In this document: piece after piece, positions 22,137-34,375 of the stretch | Layout of the letters: each line of letters starts with the position of its first letter | How positions within the stretch are numbered: position 1 is the first letter of the stretch | DNA from: Darksidea phi | Taxonomy: Eukaryota > Ascomycota > Dothideomycetes > Pleosporales > Lentitheciaceae | DNA length: 64,000 bases | Direction of reading: 5' to 3' | Assembly (NCBI GenBank): GCA_030770425.1 | Contig: JASJFT010000024.1 | Span: 186,001 to 250,000, forward strand | Made by a program: the position numbers and the translations under genes | The notes under the pieces: generated by a model | What the model was told of the DNA's origin: nothing | Seen by the model: only the letters and a program-made list of their open reading frames with translations | Database searches by the model: none

Positions 22137-25077
22137 CCGTGCCTGATACTATACCCCGATTCTTAATAAGGCTACCCTAATTAAGGATAGGGGCGCCCTT
22201 ATTAAGGATGAGGGCACGGTACCATAGTGCTAGCGTCATTCTACGGAGTGTTTGTTATTCAACTTTCGACATAATCACCTTGGACGTGGCACAAAAGCTT
22301 TCAGCTCTTATGACTGGATGCCAATCAGCAAGTCAAAATCATGGCCGAGGCTCAATATGAGGCTCGGTAACGAAAGGTATACACGCGAAGATGGCAATAG
22401 TTTCCCGGTAGGTTTGGCTGAACACTTCGCTTTGAGGTATAGCTGCGAGCTCCCCAGTAGTTCTTCTATCTCAGAGCTGAGCGCCTAGACTCGATAGTGA
22501 GAAGCAATTTGTATATAGGATGTTTCACGCGCCCAAGAAACAACGCATCACTGCATTCAATGTATTCATGCCCATCTTCGTTAGCTTTGGGTCCATGATT
22601 TACGAGTGCACTGCTTTCATTATCAGAATTGCTCTGATATATCAACCGCCAAAACTTGTACGATGTAAAGTGACTCTTGTCGGCGCTGGACAGCCTCATT
22701 CATCACATACTTTAATATCGGCAAGTGAAGCGATGCCACCGAACTCAACAACTAACAGTCTTTTCTACGCAGATGGTATCATTTGTATACTCCTGCTTCG
22801 CATCAGCCCAGAAATGGGGTATTGCTACCGTAGGTAGCCAGATCTGAACAATGGCGCTGTGCTTGCGGGTATTGCAGAGTGCTACCTTGACAATCTTCCG
22901 GTGCCGCTCTTGCTGTATACATATTCGAGTACCTGTCTCATCCAGGCTCGTTGTCGGAGCTGCAGCGTTCATATATTCTGTCGATACTCCAGGAAGTTAA
23001 GCATACTAGCGTCAACTAATCTATCACACTAGATCTATTATATATTACCGGATAGGCTTTGGTAGGCTTTGGGTTAAGTTTTTGCTTGTCGCAACATAAA
23101 GCTAGATAGATATAGCTGAACAAAATAAATAACGATAGAATAGGCTGCATGTATATGAGCAAGTCCGGCGCGCATATGGACGGGGAATTACCTATGCATA
23201 AAACGAGGTTGGTTTCAGCGTCTACTTCTATAGGACTGACAAGCGATAAAATCGTAAAGCAACTCACAAAGCCAATCAAAGTAGGCGGCTAAAATACATA
23301 GCAACTAACACTCTCTCTCTTATGTGTCTAGCCATTCGGACTACGTAGTTTATACTTGATCCCAAATCGCTTCGCTAGCTCATTATGAAATAACGCACAG
23401 ATGGAACTAGCTCCGGTTAATGCGTCCCTTTTCAACCACGCGTGAGCGCTTTGTGGAGCCGTCCCGAGGGTTCTCATCTCTTCACCGTCTTTCTTGTGGA
23501 GGTAATTCTGTGTCACATCGGGATGTCTTCAGCTTCCCTCCCGAACCTAGTGGCACAACCGTCAAATGTCTCACAGACCGTTGCCACGGCATCGTCGTAT
23601 TCCGCATATAGTGCCCACCACTGGAACCCACTGGTACAAAGAGCCATTATCGAGGCCGTCCACCTTCGCGCGAGGGATTTTGATGCTACTCCAACAGCAC
23701 CTTTGATCTGGCATGGCTACCATTCTTCAAGTCCTCGCAACGGGAGCGAGGACATGTTAAAGACTGCGAACGCTTCTAGAGCATAGCGCCTTACACGACA
23801 CATCTTCACCTGCATCTGCATCATCATAGATGGTGGAACTGAACCATTCGGAAATCCGCTATACGAGAACCGGGAATCGGATGATGAACCTCGCAACGCG
23901 CCTGCCCTTGCTTTGCCTCGCAGCCACCGCCCAAGACATGGGCGACCACCTGTTTGTTCCCTAATGGCACAACTTTTGGGTAATCTCGCTATCGACATTT
24001 AGGATGCTTGTACGGAGTAGCCTTCTTTACACGGGCGACAGAATCCAGGCCTCCTTTAGCTAAGATTTCGGCGAGCGACCACGTGTTGCACCGAGGTAGG
24101 GGGCCTAGATTAGTGAGGAAAGACCGTGTTGCGGCACTGAGGAATGTGGAGATCGGATGGAGGGATGTTTGAGGGCTTTGGGCAGTATGAATGTACTCAA
24201 GTCTCAGTACGTGAGCGTGGCGATTTGAAGGAGAGCTACGCAACCTGGACATGGCACCTTATCGCAAGAAGGAATGTCCAGCCTCTTGTTCCACCTCATC
24301 AAAGATTGTCAAATTACAACCTAAACACCTACAGGTCTTCAACCAATCGGCCTTCCTAACCGGTCCCGTATTCGCAAGATGACACTTGCCCCGGGAAGCT
24401 AAAGAAGCGAAATCACTACGGCCGTGCCAGAACAACGTTGAGCCAGGGAGTCGATCCTGCCGTGGAGATTGGTAGCCTTGAGGTCGACGACTGAACCCAC
24501 CGTAGGAGCGGGGCTAGTCTGTGCGTCGCATTGCCGCTGGATGGATTTACGGGCCATTCAGGAGCGGAAGTAGAAGCGGAGATGAGGTAGCGCAAGAAGA
24601 GAAAGGTGGGTCACAACGTGTAATTGCAAATCTTGTTTTGAATTGATCTGTGACCGAGCCTCATGAGGCAAGCTGAACAACAAACTCCGCGGCCATGCTC
24701 CCATGCCTGATGGTTCGTTTTCTAAAACAAAAGGAAAGCAAAAAGTGGAACAAGAAGAAGTGAAAGCTCTAAACCAAATCCAATCATGATCATCACAATC
24801 CAGTTCCGCTGTTGTGACCCATCAAGCATGAGAGAGAAAAAGTATGGCGCAAGAAAAGACAGCATATATTGTCAGGGAAAACATTCGTACAAAGCCCATA
24901 CTGCCTTTCCACCATTCATCCCCAGCCATTGATTTAACATCCCATCGAGGGCAGCAACAGCGGAACCCGAGCCAAACAGAGTCAACGCTCAAAAAGAAAG
25001 CTATGCGCAAGAGACCAAAGGCCGCCTCACAAAGATGCACAGAAGAGAAGAATTTTCAGCTGCCTTCAATCAAGCGC
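22137..25077. other. gene-poor region, no intact gene
   Basis: No complete gene is supported across nearly 3 kb. Around 23440-24000 and, on the minus strand, 24250-23990 there are longer open stretches without recognisable domains, possibly gene remnants. The last 240 bases are the 3' flank of the Thr/Pro-rich surface protein. Confidence 0.35.
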
Positions 25078-26897
25078 TTAGAAGAGACCGAACAGGCCAC
25101 GCTTCTTGGAGCCATAGCCGTAGCCACCACCGTAGCCAGTGGTCTCGGCGGGAAGCTCAGGCGAGGCTGAGGTGGTGGTACCCTCCGCCGTTGTCGTCGG
25201 GACGGGTGTCTCACCAGCCGGGGATGCGGTAGGAAGAACGAAGGTGGGGAGGCCTTCAGTGGGAGCCGTGCCAGAGGGAGCGACACCAGTGCCAGATGGG
25301 ACAGGGCCGGGACCATAGCCGGGGGTTTCGCCGGTTGGGGCGGGTCCAGATGGACGAGTCTGGGTGAGGAAGCCGGACGAGCCGGGGAAGAGAGGAGCAG
25401 AGCCGTTGTTCACTGGATACGGGGCAGTCCCAGTCGGCATACCAGGAGCGGCTTCAGTACCGGTTGGCTGCTCGGGAGAGATCGAGGTGGTGTCCTCACT
25501 GGGGACATCTCCTGGGTTGGCGGGAACAGCAGTTCCAGTTGAAGATTCTTGGCCAGCGGTCTGTGACGTTAGCCTATGTGAAAGAGGTGTAGGATCGAGT
25601 TACTTACGACAGTGACTGTCTCCTGAGCAGTGACGGTAACGGTAACCGGGGGAGCGCATTCGCCCTCACCCTCGCCGACCGGAGTATCCTCAGGGTTGAC
25701 GGGAACACCAGTAGGAGAGCCATTGGAAGGAGAGCCATTGGAGGGTGAGCCAGTCTCAGTGGGTACGCCCTCGGTGATGGTCAGCGTCTTGCCGATAGTG
25801 GAGGTAACATCCTTGGTGGTATAGGTCGTAAGCTCAGGTGCTTCACCAGTCTGCTCGGGAGAGAGATCAGTGACGGGGACGGAGGCTTCGCCAGTGACGT
25901 AGACAGTCTTGGTGACCTTGCTGGTGAGGGTGTAGGTGGTCTCATGAGCGTTCTCGCCAGTTCCAATGGTCTGAGTCAGAGTCTCGGTCACGTCCTCGAC
26001 GACCTCAGATGGGACGGGAGTAGCGACGGCGTCGACACCGGTGATGGTACCAGTGGCAGTGGCAGTAGCAGACGAGGGAAGACCAGATTCTAGGATGCTG
26101 CTGGCCTCGCTTTCCGGGCAGACCGTTGTTGTGAATGGAACGACACTGGTGACAAGGTATGTGGACTTGGAGGGGCAGTTGGTGACAGTCTCGGGGCAGG
26201 AAGACTCGGTGTAGATTTGCGTCGAGGAGATAGTGATAGTGACACTCTGTTCCACACCAGTACCTGTAGGGAAAACACCGGACGGGACACCAGTAGGGAA
26301 GCTACCCTCAGTACCGGTCGGCACGAAGGAGGGGAAAGTTGAGGTGGAGTTATCGCCGCCAACGGGAGACAGCGAAGTGGTCTCGGGAAGGGGCGTGGCA
26401 ACTTCAGTAGCCGGAGCGCCCGGGGCAGTTCCAGTTCCTGGGAAAGTGACGCCGGGAACACCGGTGCTAGATGGCTGCTCCGAGGAGACTTCAGTAGCCG
26501 GAGCGCCCGGGGCGGTTCCAGTTCCTGGGAAAGTGACACCGGGAACACCAGTGCTAGATGGCTGCTCCGGGGAGACTTCAGTGGAGGGGCTGGCGGGAGC
26601 GGTTCCCGGAGCAGTGCCGTATCCAGGGAAAGTGACGCCCGCGGTGTCAGATGGCTGCTCCGGGGAGACCTTGGTGGTGTCGGTGGGGGTCTCGACAGCC
26701 GCATCAGTGCTCGTGGACGAGAGGAGCGCAGACGTCGAGGACGAGACGGCTGAGGCCGGGACAGTCGAGTCGGCGGGGGCTGTGACGGCCGAGGTGGTCT
26801 GGCCGTTGCCGTAGCCATACTGGCGGCGAGCGTGGCGGTGACCGCGGGCGTCGGCGGCAGCCAGGGCGGCGAGGAAGGCAACAGTAAGCTTCATCAT
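25078..26897 (-). CDS. Thr/Pro/Ser-rich repetitive cell-surface protein
   Basis: Two exons on the minus strand, 26897-25608 and 25560-25078, with a 47-nt intron, give 590 aa. A signal peptide (MKLTVAFLAALAAADA) is followed by a basic RGHRHARRQ stretch that may be a Kex2-type site. Most of the protein is low-complexity Thr, Pro, Ser and Gly. Three to four repeats of about 29 residues (core SPEQPSSTGVPGVTFPG, then TGTAPGAPATEV) lie between about 26660 and 26400. A central region has ITISSTQIYTESSCPETVTNCP and VTKTVYVTG strands typical of fungal wall proteins. The end is GYGGGYGYGSKKRGLFGLF with no GPI-type hydrophobic tail. A heavily O-glycosylated wall or adhesion role is inferred. Met 1 or Met 2 (adjacent) may be the start. 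Confidence 0.85.
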
Positions 26898-29800
26898 GTT
26901 GTCGGTAGAAAGTTCCTTGCTCTTTTCTTAGTCGATAGATTGCTAAGGGCTCAGTGTCCTTGGGAATGTTTGGACGAAAGACTTTTTGAATTGCCGGATA
27001 TTGATGCTGCGAAGGAAAACCAGGCAGAAGTCAATTCTGCAAAAATGCGATCGGTCCAGGAAGGAGTGACTGGATCTTGTTCAAAGAGAGTAACCGTCTG
27101 AAGAGACGAAAGCGAATGTGCTGGAAGAGAAGGTGAGCCTTGCGGTGGAGAGAAAAGCGGTGGTGAGGGAGAGGGCTCGGTATATGAGCACTTGTCGTGA
27201 TTGCAGGAAGGGCCGCCAAGGCCACAATTAGCAGCACAACGGCAAGCCCCCCCGGGCGCTGTGGGTGCTGTAATTTCAGCGACGGCGGGGCGCTCGTTTT
27301 GGCCACTGGCGAGTGTAGGCGGCATCCACAGCCAGGAACGGAGCCGGGGGGGGATGCAGTCAGGCCAGTCAGGATCCAACCTGGAGGATGTCGGGTTTGC
27401 AGCCGCTCGGCAGCGTGCGAGAGCGATGGCCCCCCGAGCGATGGTGGTGGGCCTGTCTGCCAGCTCCAGGTGTTGGGGGAGGCCGTTGTGGTGATGTTCA
27501 TCCCATGTCCAGCTCTTTCCGTCCCATGTCCAACCTTCTCCATCCCATGTCCATCCCTCTCCGTCCCTCTCTGTCTCTCTGTCTCTCTGTCCCTCCCCAT
27601 CCCACCTCCATCCCGCCTCCATACCTGGCGCCTAGACTGCGTTTCACGCGCCTCGCCCAAATAGAACAGGCCCTGCGCAGATCCTCCCTGCTCCAAAACA
27701 GATGGCGGGCGGGTACCTGGCAGCGCCGCGCTCGACGCATCACCGCCAAGGGCCATCGCAGCGCGCTGTGCGGCTGACGGGAGACGCTCACCAGCGGCTG
27801 GCGACAGCGTCAGCCCGTGTGTGTCGCTCGAGGATGCCTGTGGCGGCCTCGCGATTGGCGGCGATAGAGGGCCGCCGGCATGGGCGTGGTGTTTCGCCTG
27901 CCAGCCACCGCCCGCCAGCACCGCAAAGCCCGACAGGCCTTTTCCCACTTCCCACTTGCCACTTCCGTCAACCTGCGACACCTCGCCCGTCCTTCGGGCA
28001 TCCGTCTCATTTTGCACCAGCGCACCACCACAAAACGTGCCCACCAGCCCGCTGGACATCATCGCCCCTCGCATGAACTGCAGGCCCGTTTGGTGCCTGC
28101 GGAACCTGAAGCAAATGCGATCCGTTGGAAGGAATGCTCCATCTTCAAACAGAACTCCAATCTGCGGAGTCCTCAGCCACCGCTTGGGCCGCAGCCGGCG
28201 CCGTCGCGCCGTCGAAGCTTGGTTCGAAGCGACCAGCAAGGTCTGCATAACACACAGCCTCACTGCTTTGTCACGTCCAAGTTCCATGGTGTCGCCGTTA
28301 CAAATCTCCATGCCTCGGATCCGTAGACCCTGGACCCGAGCACCAGTCGTTTTGCGAAACCTGGTTTAGATGACCTCTCCGTGCTCACTTCCACCTGGTT
28401 GGCCTGTGGCTTCATTAATTTGAGGCCCATGTCTAGAGTCGCGAACATCACTCGGCCTAACCACCGTCTTCGGGCCTTTTTTTCTGATCGTCGCTTTTGT
28501 TTTGTTTTGTCGCTCTATTTCCATCCCGTTGCGTTACATCTCGAAATTGGGAGCCAAGTTGCTGACCTAAGATGGCCATAAATACAACCCCGTGCCGCGG
28601 ACTTTTAATCTATGGCCCGCTTACTACCGTCCCAAGTTATTCGAGTCCGCTATGGGAGTTCAGGTAATGGTTCGCAAGAGGAAAGTGTGGAATAATCCTG
28701 ACGGGATGCACCACTGCGCGAAAATCAGCCCCGCTAGTCATCTCTTCAAGAATCCTCCGCATCCCATCTCATGCATCAACGCAATCTCCTCTCATACCCT
28801 CTAAAACGCCAGACCCTCTGTGCTGTTCATGCCGCGGTCGCTTCTGCGCCGGCCCCCCGCCACGTTTCGAAACCTCGCGCGAAACGAAACGACGTCTTGC
28901 ACTACTGCACCAACAGGGAACCCCATCCGCGTCCAGATGGATTTTCGTCTTTGCTCCTGGAGATCATGGAAAATGGCCCTGACGGCATTTACCGAAACGA
29001 AACGTATTTATGCATATCTTCGTCTTTGGGGTTGGGGTTGCTTTGTGTGAGCCTTATGCTACCAAGTCAGTGTACATGAACATGCCAACCTGTCAATGGA
29101 CAACATTCTCCACCATTTCTGTCTGACTGAAACGCTCGCTAAATTCTAGCTAATGAAGCTCACCATCTGGTCATCCCTCAACACGCAAACATCCAACCCC
29201 CCAAGTCCAAAACAACCTCGCCCCCACCACCCAGCCCAAGTTTATTCTCAACCTCTATGTAAGCCACACGTCAGAGATAGCGAGTAAAGCCACTGTCCGA
29301 GGCACAGTACTTCCACCGACCGAGAATGGTGAGATAGCAAATACCCAGACCACACTCACATTAGACGTGAGACATCTCATCCTTCGTCACCGGCTTCATA
29401 TGAATAACATTGCAAGCAACCCCTATGAGAATTACATGTACTTAGACTAGATTGCTACATAATGTTCGTTACCCAACTTTTCCATGAATTGCAGTATTTG
29501 TAATTTTGCTCATGTCCGTAACCCCGGTCATTGGCGGACGACTGCGTTCAGACAGACGAAAGATTGACGCCGTATGGTAAATGTAAAACGACCCTTTTAG
29601 AACGCCTCGAACCTAAGATGTAAGTATACAGCCTTTCCCTCAACCGGCCATGCCCCAAGGCTGACACCATCTAGCAGGTTCGCTCTATTCCTCCCCGCGA
29701 ACCTGTTGCCCCGCCCAAACCGACCATACGAGGTCAGACATGAACGTGCTCCCCAAAGCCTTAATCATCTTCTACATGGGAACCACAAATCTACCGCACT
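26898..29800. other. 2.9-kb region without a supported gene
   Basis: The first kilobase is the upstream region of the Thr/Pro-rich gene. GC-rich sequence at 27120-28310 leaves long open frames on both strands at once, including 426 codons on the minus strand. None has a recognisable domain, and the overlap on both strands is what base composition alone produces. No gene is claimed. 28320-29800 holds only short frames. Confidence 0.4.
27500..27615. repeat. low-complexity pyrimidine-rich tract
   Basis: Repeats of ccatgtccaNcctctcc grade into tctctctgtctctctgtccctcccc. The tract lies about 600 bp upstream of the Thr/Pro-rich surface-protein gene, so it could act as a polypyrimidine promoter element, but distance makes that uncertain. 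Confidence 0.7.
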
Positions 29801-30856
29801 TTACCATCTCCTCCCATGATTCCTTCGACCCCCATACCCAAGCTGCTGCCTGACCCAGAACCGGTGATAGGTCGAGTAGTCCCTCTCCCCTGACAAGCCC
29901 AGCTGCCCTGCAACATTGACATAGCCCTCCTCCGACCTTCTCGCGCCCTCAAGATTGACTTTCCCTCCAAATGACCTAACATCTTCATTCGTCCACTGCG
30001 CACGACAGTAGGGACAGGTAGCTTTACCGGCCTTTGCAGCCATCCAACTCTGCATACAGTCCTTGTGAACGTTGTTTCCGCAGGCGGCTTTACAGTATAC
30101 GATAGCTTCTTTGTCAGGCTCGAAGTCGGTGTAACAGATGGGGCATTCGCCTTCAATGGGTTTGCGGTTGCCGTCTTCTTCGTTCGCAGCGGCAGTATCT
30201 ACGGGCTCTGCACTTGGGATCGGTGCAGCGTTCTTGAATAAATCTCGTAGCTCCTCCGATGTCAGCGCAAGTTGGTACCCGACATGCTCCGGCGCCTTCA
30301 ATACGCGTAACATGACGTAGACGATGTGCTTGCATTGATTGCCCTTCTTCGCATGCGGGCAGTCGCAGCTTGGTATATGGCATATGTGTTGCGTATAGAC
30401 GTTGCCCGTCGACCCTGCCATCACGACTTTCTCTTCAGGCACCTCATCTGTACCACAGCGTTCGCGGTCAAGAACGGTGAGACGTTGAGTAAGTGCACGT
30501 TCTTTGACTTCTAGGTAGGACTGGGGTGCGCGATGCCGGAAACGGCGGAGACGCTTCTCTTCATTTTTAGGCTTGCCATTGCCATTGCCATTGCCATTGC
30601 CATCGCCTTTGCTCTTCTTCTTGGGAGATTTATTTGGCTTGTTCGAGAGGGTCGTCGTTTCGTCGAGCATCTTCGCTTTCTTGTACGATGAGCTGTCGTC
30701 GCATGTCGCATCGTCAGCATCGCTGTCGTCATAGCCGTAGCTGATCCGCTTTCTCTTGCGACCCGATCGCGGGCGCACGAGGGCAGCGCCTGGCTCAGCT
30801 TTGGTGGTGACTGACGGAGTCGTCAACATTCCGTGTAGTCGTAGTTGCAGGATCAA
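29801..30856 (-). CDS. SWIM and RING zinc-finger protein, probable E3 ubiquitin ligase
   Basis: Single open exon of 351 codons on the minus strand; a second Met (MLTTPSVTT, residue 10) may be the true start. The N-terminal third is basic and disordered with a likely nuclear signal (GRKRKRISYG; PKKKSKG) and a GNGNGNGNG run encoded by a hexanucleotide repeat. A SWIM finger follows (CDCPHAKKGNQCKH, CxCx(n)CxH). Then comes a RING finger: CPICYTDFEP, a middle Cys-Gly-Asn-Asn-Val-His section, and CPYCRAQW. Family knowledge: SWIM plus RING proteins (ZSWIM2/MEX-like) are ubiquitin ligases. Nuclear location is inferred. Stop is at 29801-29803. Confidence 0.88.
   Translation of the reverse strand: MILQLRLHGMLTTPSVTTKAEPGAALVRPRSGRKRKRISYGYDDSDADDATCDDSSSYKKAKMLDETTTLSNKPNKSPKKKSKGDGNGNGNGNGKPKNEEKRLRRFRHRAPQSYLEVKERALTQRLTVLDRERCGTDEVPEEKVVMAGSTGNVYTQHICHIPSCDCPHAKKGNQCKHIVYVMLRVLKAPEHVGYQLALTSEELRDLFKNAAPIPSAEPVDTAAANEEDGNRKPIEGECPICYTDFEPDKEAIVYCKAACGNNVHKDCMQSWMAAKAGKATCPYCRAQWTNEDVRSFGGKVNLEGARRSEEGYVNVAGQLGLSGERDYSTYHRFWVRQQLGYGGRRNHGRRW
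30571..30606. repeat. hexanucleotide microsatellite (ccattg)n
   Basis: About five copies of ccattg in a row lie inside the SWIM-RING gene and encode its Gly-Asn repeat. Length polymorphism here would change the run without shifting frame. Confidence 0.85.
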
Positions 30857-31362
30857 TTATGATTAAAAGATTGTGAGGTACGAGTAGAGAGTAGGCTGGT
30901 GGGCCGTACGAGTGGCGAAACAGACAACGCGAGATGGAACGTGGGGGTTCGCGCTAATGGAGCCAGATCAGGTGACCGTCCCCGCACAAATCGATTAATG
31001 TGGACTGCGTCAATCGGCGTCTCCTCACTGTTTAGTGAAAGGATAAGCGATTAGTGATGAATAGAACAGTGGAGGTTGAGGAGGAAAGCCTTGCTACTCT
31101 AGTGCATAATGAGGTCAATTATCACTCGACTTCACTACTTCTAAATACTTTCTAAGATAGACCTCCTCTTATCTACGATGCATGCGCTAATATTTACAGA
31201 TCGCTTAAGTACGATCACATTTGAGATGTCATAGCCGTAGTGTTTCCTTCCTGTTACCCACGTCACCAATCAACAACCTCTTCGGTACCTGGCCACTAGA
31301 AAAACAGGAGCTCGTTCGTTACACATTTCATAACTGTTTCTTCAGATATCGACTGACGGCTT
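30857..31362. other. intergenic, no gene seen
   Basis: Upstream of the SWIM-RING gene and downstream of the amino acid transporter gene. No supported coding sequence. Confidence 0.4.
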
Positions 31363-33133
31363 CTAGTTGTCCGCACATGAGAAAGGCTTGCCTGCGGCGC
31401 CGCGCGATAGTTCCCATCCCGAGGACCACATACCCATGATGCACTGTTCATCATTATTAGCTCAATCCATTTTTAGAGAAGCACAGCCCAATACAAACTC
31501 GGAATGACTTACAATAGCCGCACCGAGCAAGAAGATGCCGGTATTTAGTATCGTCAGTGCAATTTTGCGTTTCGTTCCGAACCACGTCCCCTTGTGCTGG
31601 TACAACCAGAGAACGGGCGGTAGCCCATCTATTTAGCCAGTCAGTAACCCAGATTTCTCGATCTCACTCAGAAAAAGTGCTTACAGCTAAACCACGAACA
31701 AAACAACGCAGCTATCAAACCCAGTAGGAGGTTGAAGTTAGGGACTGCCTCCGCTATCGCCCACGCTACAACCCAGCTTGCAGCACAGATGGCCACCCAA
31801 CTGCCAATGCTTTTGAGACTGTTCTGGTGCACGACGTCTGTTCCGTTCCAGATGCGCAGATAGATATATTTGCAAACGACGGAGCCATTCACGACACCTG
31901 CTACAACGATAGTAGGAAGCGCGATACCGAACGCGATTTTGCGCACTATGGGAGATGCGGAGCCGAGGGCGGGCGATGCGACGTTTGGACCCGCATAGTA
32001 ATATATCACAGAGGATATAATGAGATAGAAAGAAACAGCGAGAATTTGCATAAAGGCGAGAGCTTTGGTGAAGTCGCGGGGATTCTTGAGTTCGGCGGCG
32101 AAGGTGAAGTAGGCTACATGGCCGGCTACATACTGATTAGTATGATTTTGACATGGAGGAGGGCAAGTAAAGTGGCGTACCGTATGCGAGGATGATGTTC
32201 ATCACTGGCGCTAGTCCTTGGACGAGTGGGATGTGTGGGCGTACAGGGAGAACGTTGCCCATATCCGGTTTCCGGATAGCGATGCCGATCACGGCGACGA
32301 GGACGGCGACGAGGACAGAGAGACATGCTAGAAACTTAGTTAGCTTACTCTTCCCGATTATTATGCCATGCCTCGATGGTCCGCTTACAAAAAATCGAGA
32401 AATACGAAACATTCTTCAACGTCCTCGGCAAACTCAGTACGAAACTGACCACCAAGCCCACAACAGAAAACGCAACCGTACACCATGCATGTCCCGTCAT
32501 AGCATTCAGGGCAATCGCGAAACTAAGCACGTGCGCTGCCATAATGAATAACAGAATCAGCACTTGAGCAAAGGCCATTACTTCGCGACCGATGGGGCCG
32601 GCTATGAGGTAACCACAATCCGCGAAGGACTGCATTGACGGATAGGCAAGCTTAAATTGCCCGATCAGATAGCCCGTGTAGGTTGCGATGATACCGAGGA
32701 TGAGGATGAGGAGAATCCCGGGGACGAAGCCTAGGGAGGCGAGGGCTTGGGGAAGTGCAAGGACACCCAGCGATATGGTTTCCGCTATCATTACTGCGAG
32801 CGGGTTAGTCGGTAAGGTGCGTGCGATGAAGGGTAGCGTACAAATTCCGGTATGCCTGGTGAGGAAGTTAGCAACCTTCCTGGGCGGGTTGGGATTGTAA
32901 CAAACCACCACTCGCATGTTTTGTAATGGATTTCCGCATTTGATTCGTTCCCGAAGACTGCATCGGCGCAATCATCTTGTACCTGTTTTTGTGAGTTTTT
33001 CTCCCCCGCGAGGCCTCGAAAAATGCTGCCGCACCTGTCCTTCTGGATCCGAAGTGCTCGTATCTTCTGGCTCGCTAGCATGATTCGAAATGCTTTGCGG
33101 TTTATTAGAGCTCTTCTCGCTTGCAAGAGCCAT
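31363..33133 (-). CDS. neutral amino acid transporter (AAAP family, Mtr-like)
   Basis: Eight exons on the minus strand: 33133-33035, 32982-32906, 32855-32842, 32793-32389, 32327-32181, 32125-31685, 31628-31513 and 31443-31363. They give 459 aa with every phase consistent. After a polar N-terminus (MALASEKSSNK), the core begins WWHTGILMIAETISLGVLAL, the signature first helix of fungal AAAP/Mtr permeases, and about eleven membrane helices follow, including the AGHVAYFTFAAELKNP loop and FNLLLGLIAALFCSW. It ends PFSCADN, a common family end. It should import neutral aliphatic and aromatic amino acids at the plasma membrane by proton symport. Exon 3 is only 14 nt and encodes part of the first-helix entry; without it the frame breaks. 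Confidence 0.92.
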
Positions 33134-34375
33134 CTCTCGTCGGCTGTTTGGTGCCTTCTCCGTGCCCGCTGTAGACGTACTTCTCTGTCGGGCAGTAGCG
33201 ATAGATATGTCGTCAGTTAGGACAAGGGGGTGGAGTGGGGGGAGAGTCGCCTAGTAGGTTGAAAATTATGTAGGCATGTTGTAACGGTGGGCATAGGAAG
33301 AAGCCATGAGAAAACGCCATTAATGACATAGCAGCCCTGCTATTCGGTACCCCGTGAAGCCAGTACCGTATTTTGACGTCCGCACAATAGAATTTTGGGC
33401 CCAACAGCGGTGCTGACGAATGGGATGGAAGAATTTGAAGGCTAGCTTGCTCAGTTATGGAATGGTCGAAGTCCAGTGGGACTTGCGGCCCTGATCCCCA
33501 TTTTTCCATCCTCGCTTATCTGTAGAGCTAGAGAAGTTGCGAAAAGGACGCGCGAGAGCAGAAAGAGTTTTGTGACAAATCCATGTAGAAACAAGCGTTT
33601 TGGAACATGACAAGTCGAGTGTTCGTTCATTTTGCAGAGGCAGGTGGTGAAGGGGAAAGGACTTGGAGAGGACGCATGGTGTTTTGACCGCCAACCTAGC
33701 GTGATAGTAGTACAACTCGGTCCACTGACCACTGAGCAACGACATCTCGTACTCTTCACGAACATTCCTCCTCCTGTCGCATATCCATACGAAGATGGCA
33801 TTGCGGCAATGAGGACTGTTGATTGCACATGTGGTCTGGTAAGCGTAGTGCGCGCTATTTCGCATCTGGACTAGTCCCAAACCGAATGGCTCACCTCCTG
33901 CAGTTCACCTCTCCGTTCCGGACACGTTCAAAGCTCCAATCACAACGCATCTAGGCCCCCGGTGTGTTTGGTGCAGCTGGATCGATGCCGGCAGACCAAT
34001 CTGCCTAATATCAATACAGTATGGATGCTTGCCAAGTGAGGAGGCTGGACGACCTCGTCGTTCACCAAAAAGCAAGCGTCCGCCGCCGTGAGCCTAATAT
34101 CCCGACACTTCTCATCTCCACCGAGCCGACTGTTGTTCTTCTGGGCCACTCATTGTAGGATTCCGTGATAGCGTTGACGTCGTACTGCAGACGCGATCCC
34201 GGATAAGGTCAGTAAGCGCGCAGCATGTGCATCATGTCCAACTTGAGACCAACCTTCCCGACGGCCGTCGAGCTGCCCTCATTCCCATCCTCACCTCGTT
34301 CGCATTCATACATGCCCGCGACTTTTTTCTGATTGCTGTCCAGCTTTGTGATAAGTTATTCTCACACAATCCACC
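33134..34375. other. 1.2-kb region without a supported gene
   Basis: The right end is the promoter of the peroxiredoxin gene (CT-rich, ending ccaccATGG, a strong start context). Open frames at 33455-33880 and 33940-34149 on the minus strand have no recognisable domains. Confidence 0.4.

Noticed and set aside
27031..28311. 426-codon open frame on the minus strand
   Set aside because: GC-rich sequence leaves long frames open on both strands at once, there is no recognisable domain, residue make-up is random-like (Arg, Gly, Pro, Ser, Trp), and it overlaps a simple-sequence tract. Base composition explains it.
33455..33880. Two overlapping minus-strand frames of 125 and 141 codons
   Set aside because: No domain, overlapping in two frames, Cys/Ser/Arg/His-rich random-like content.
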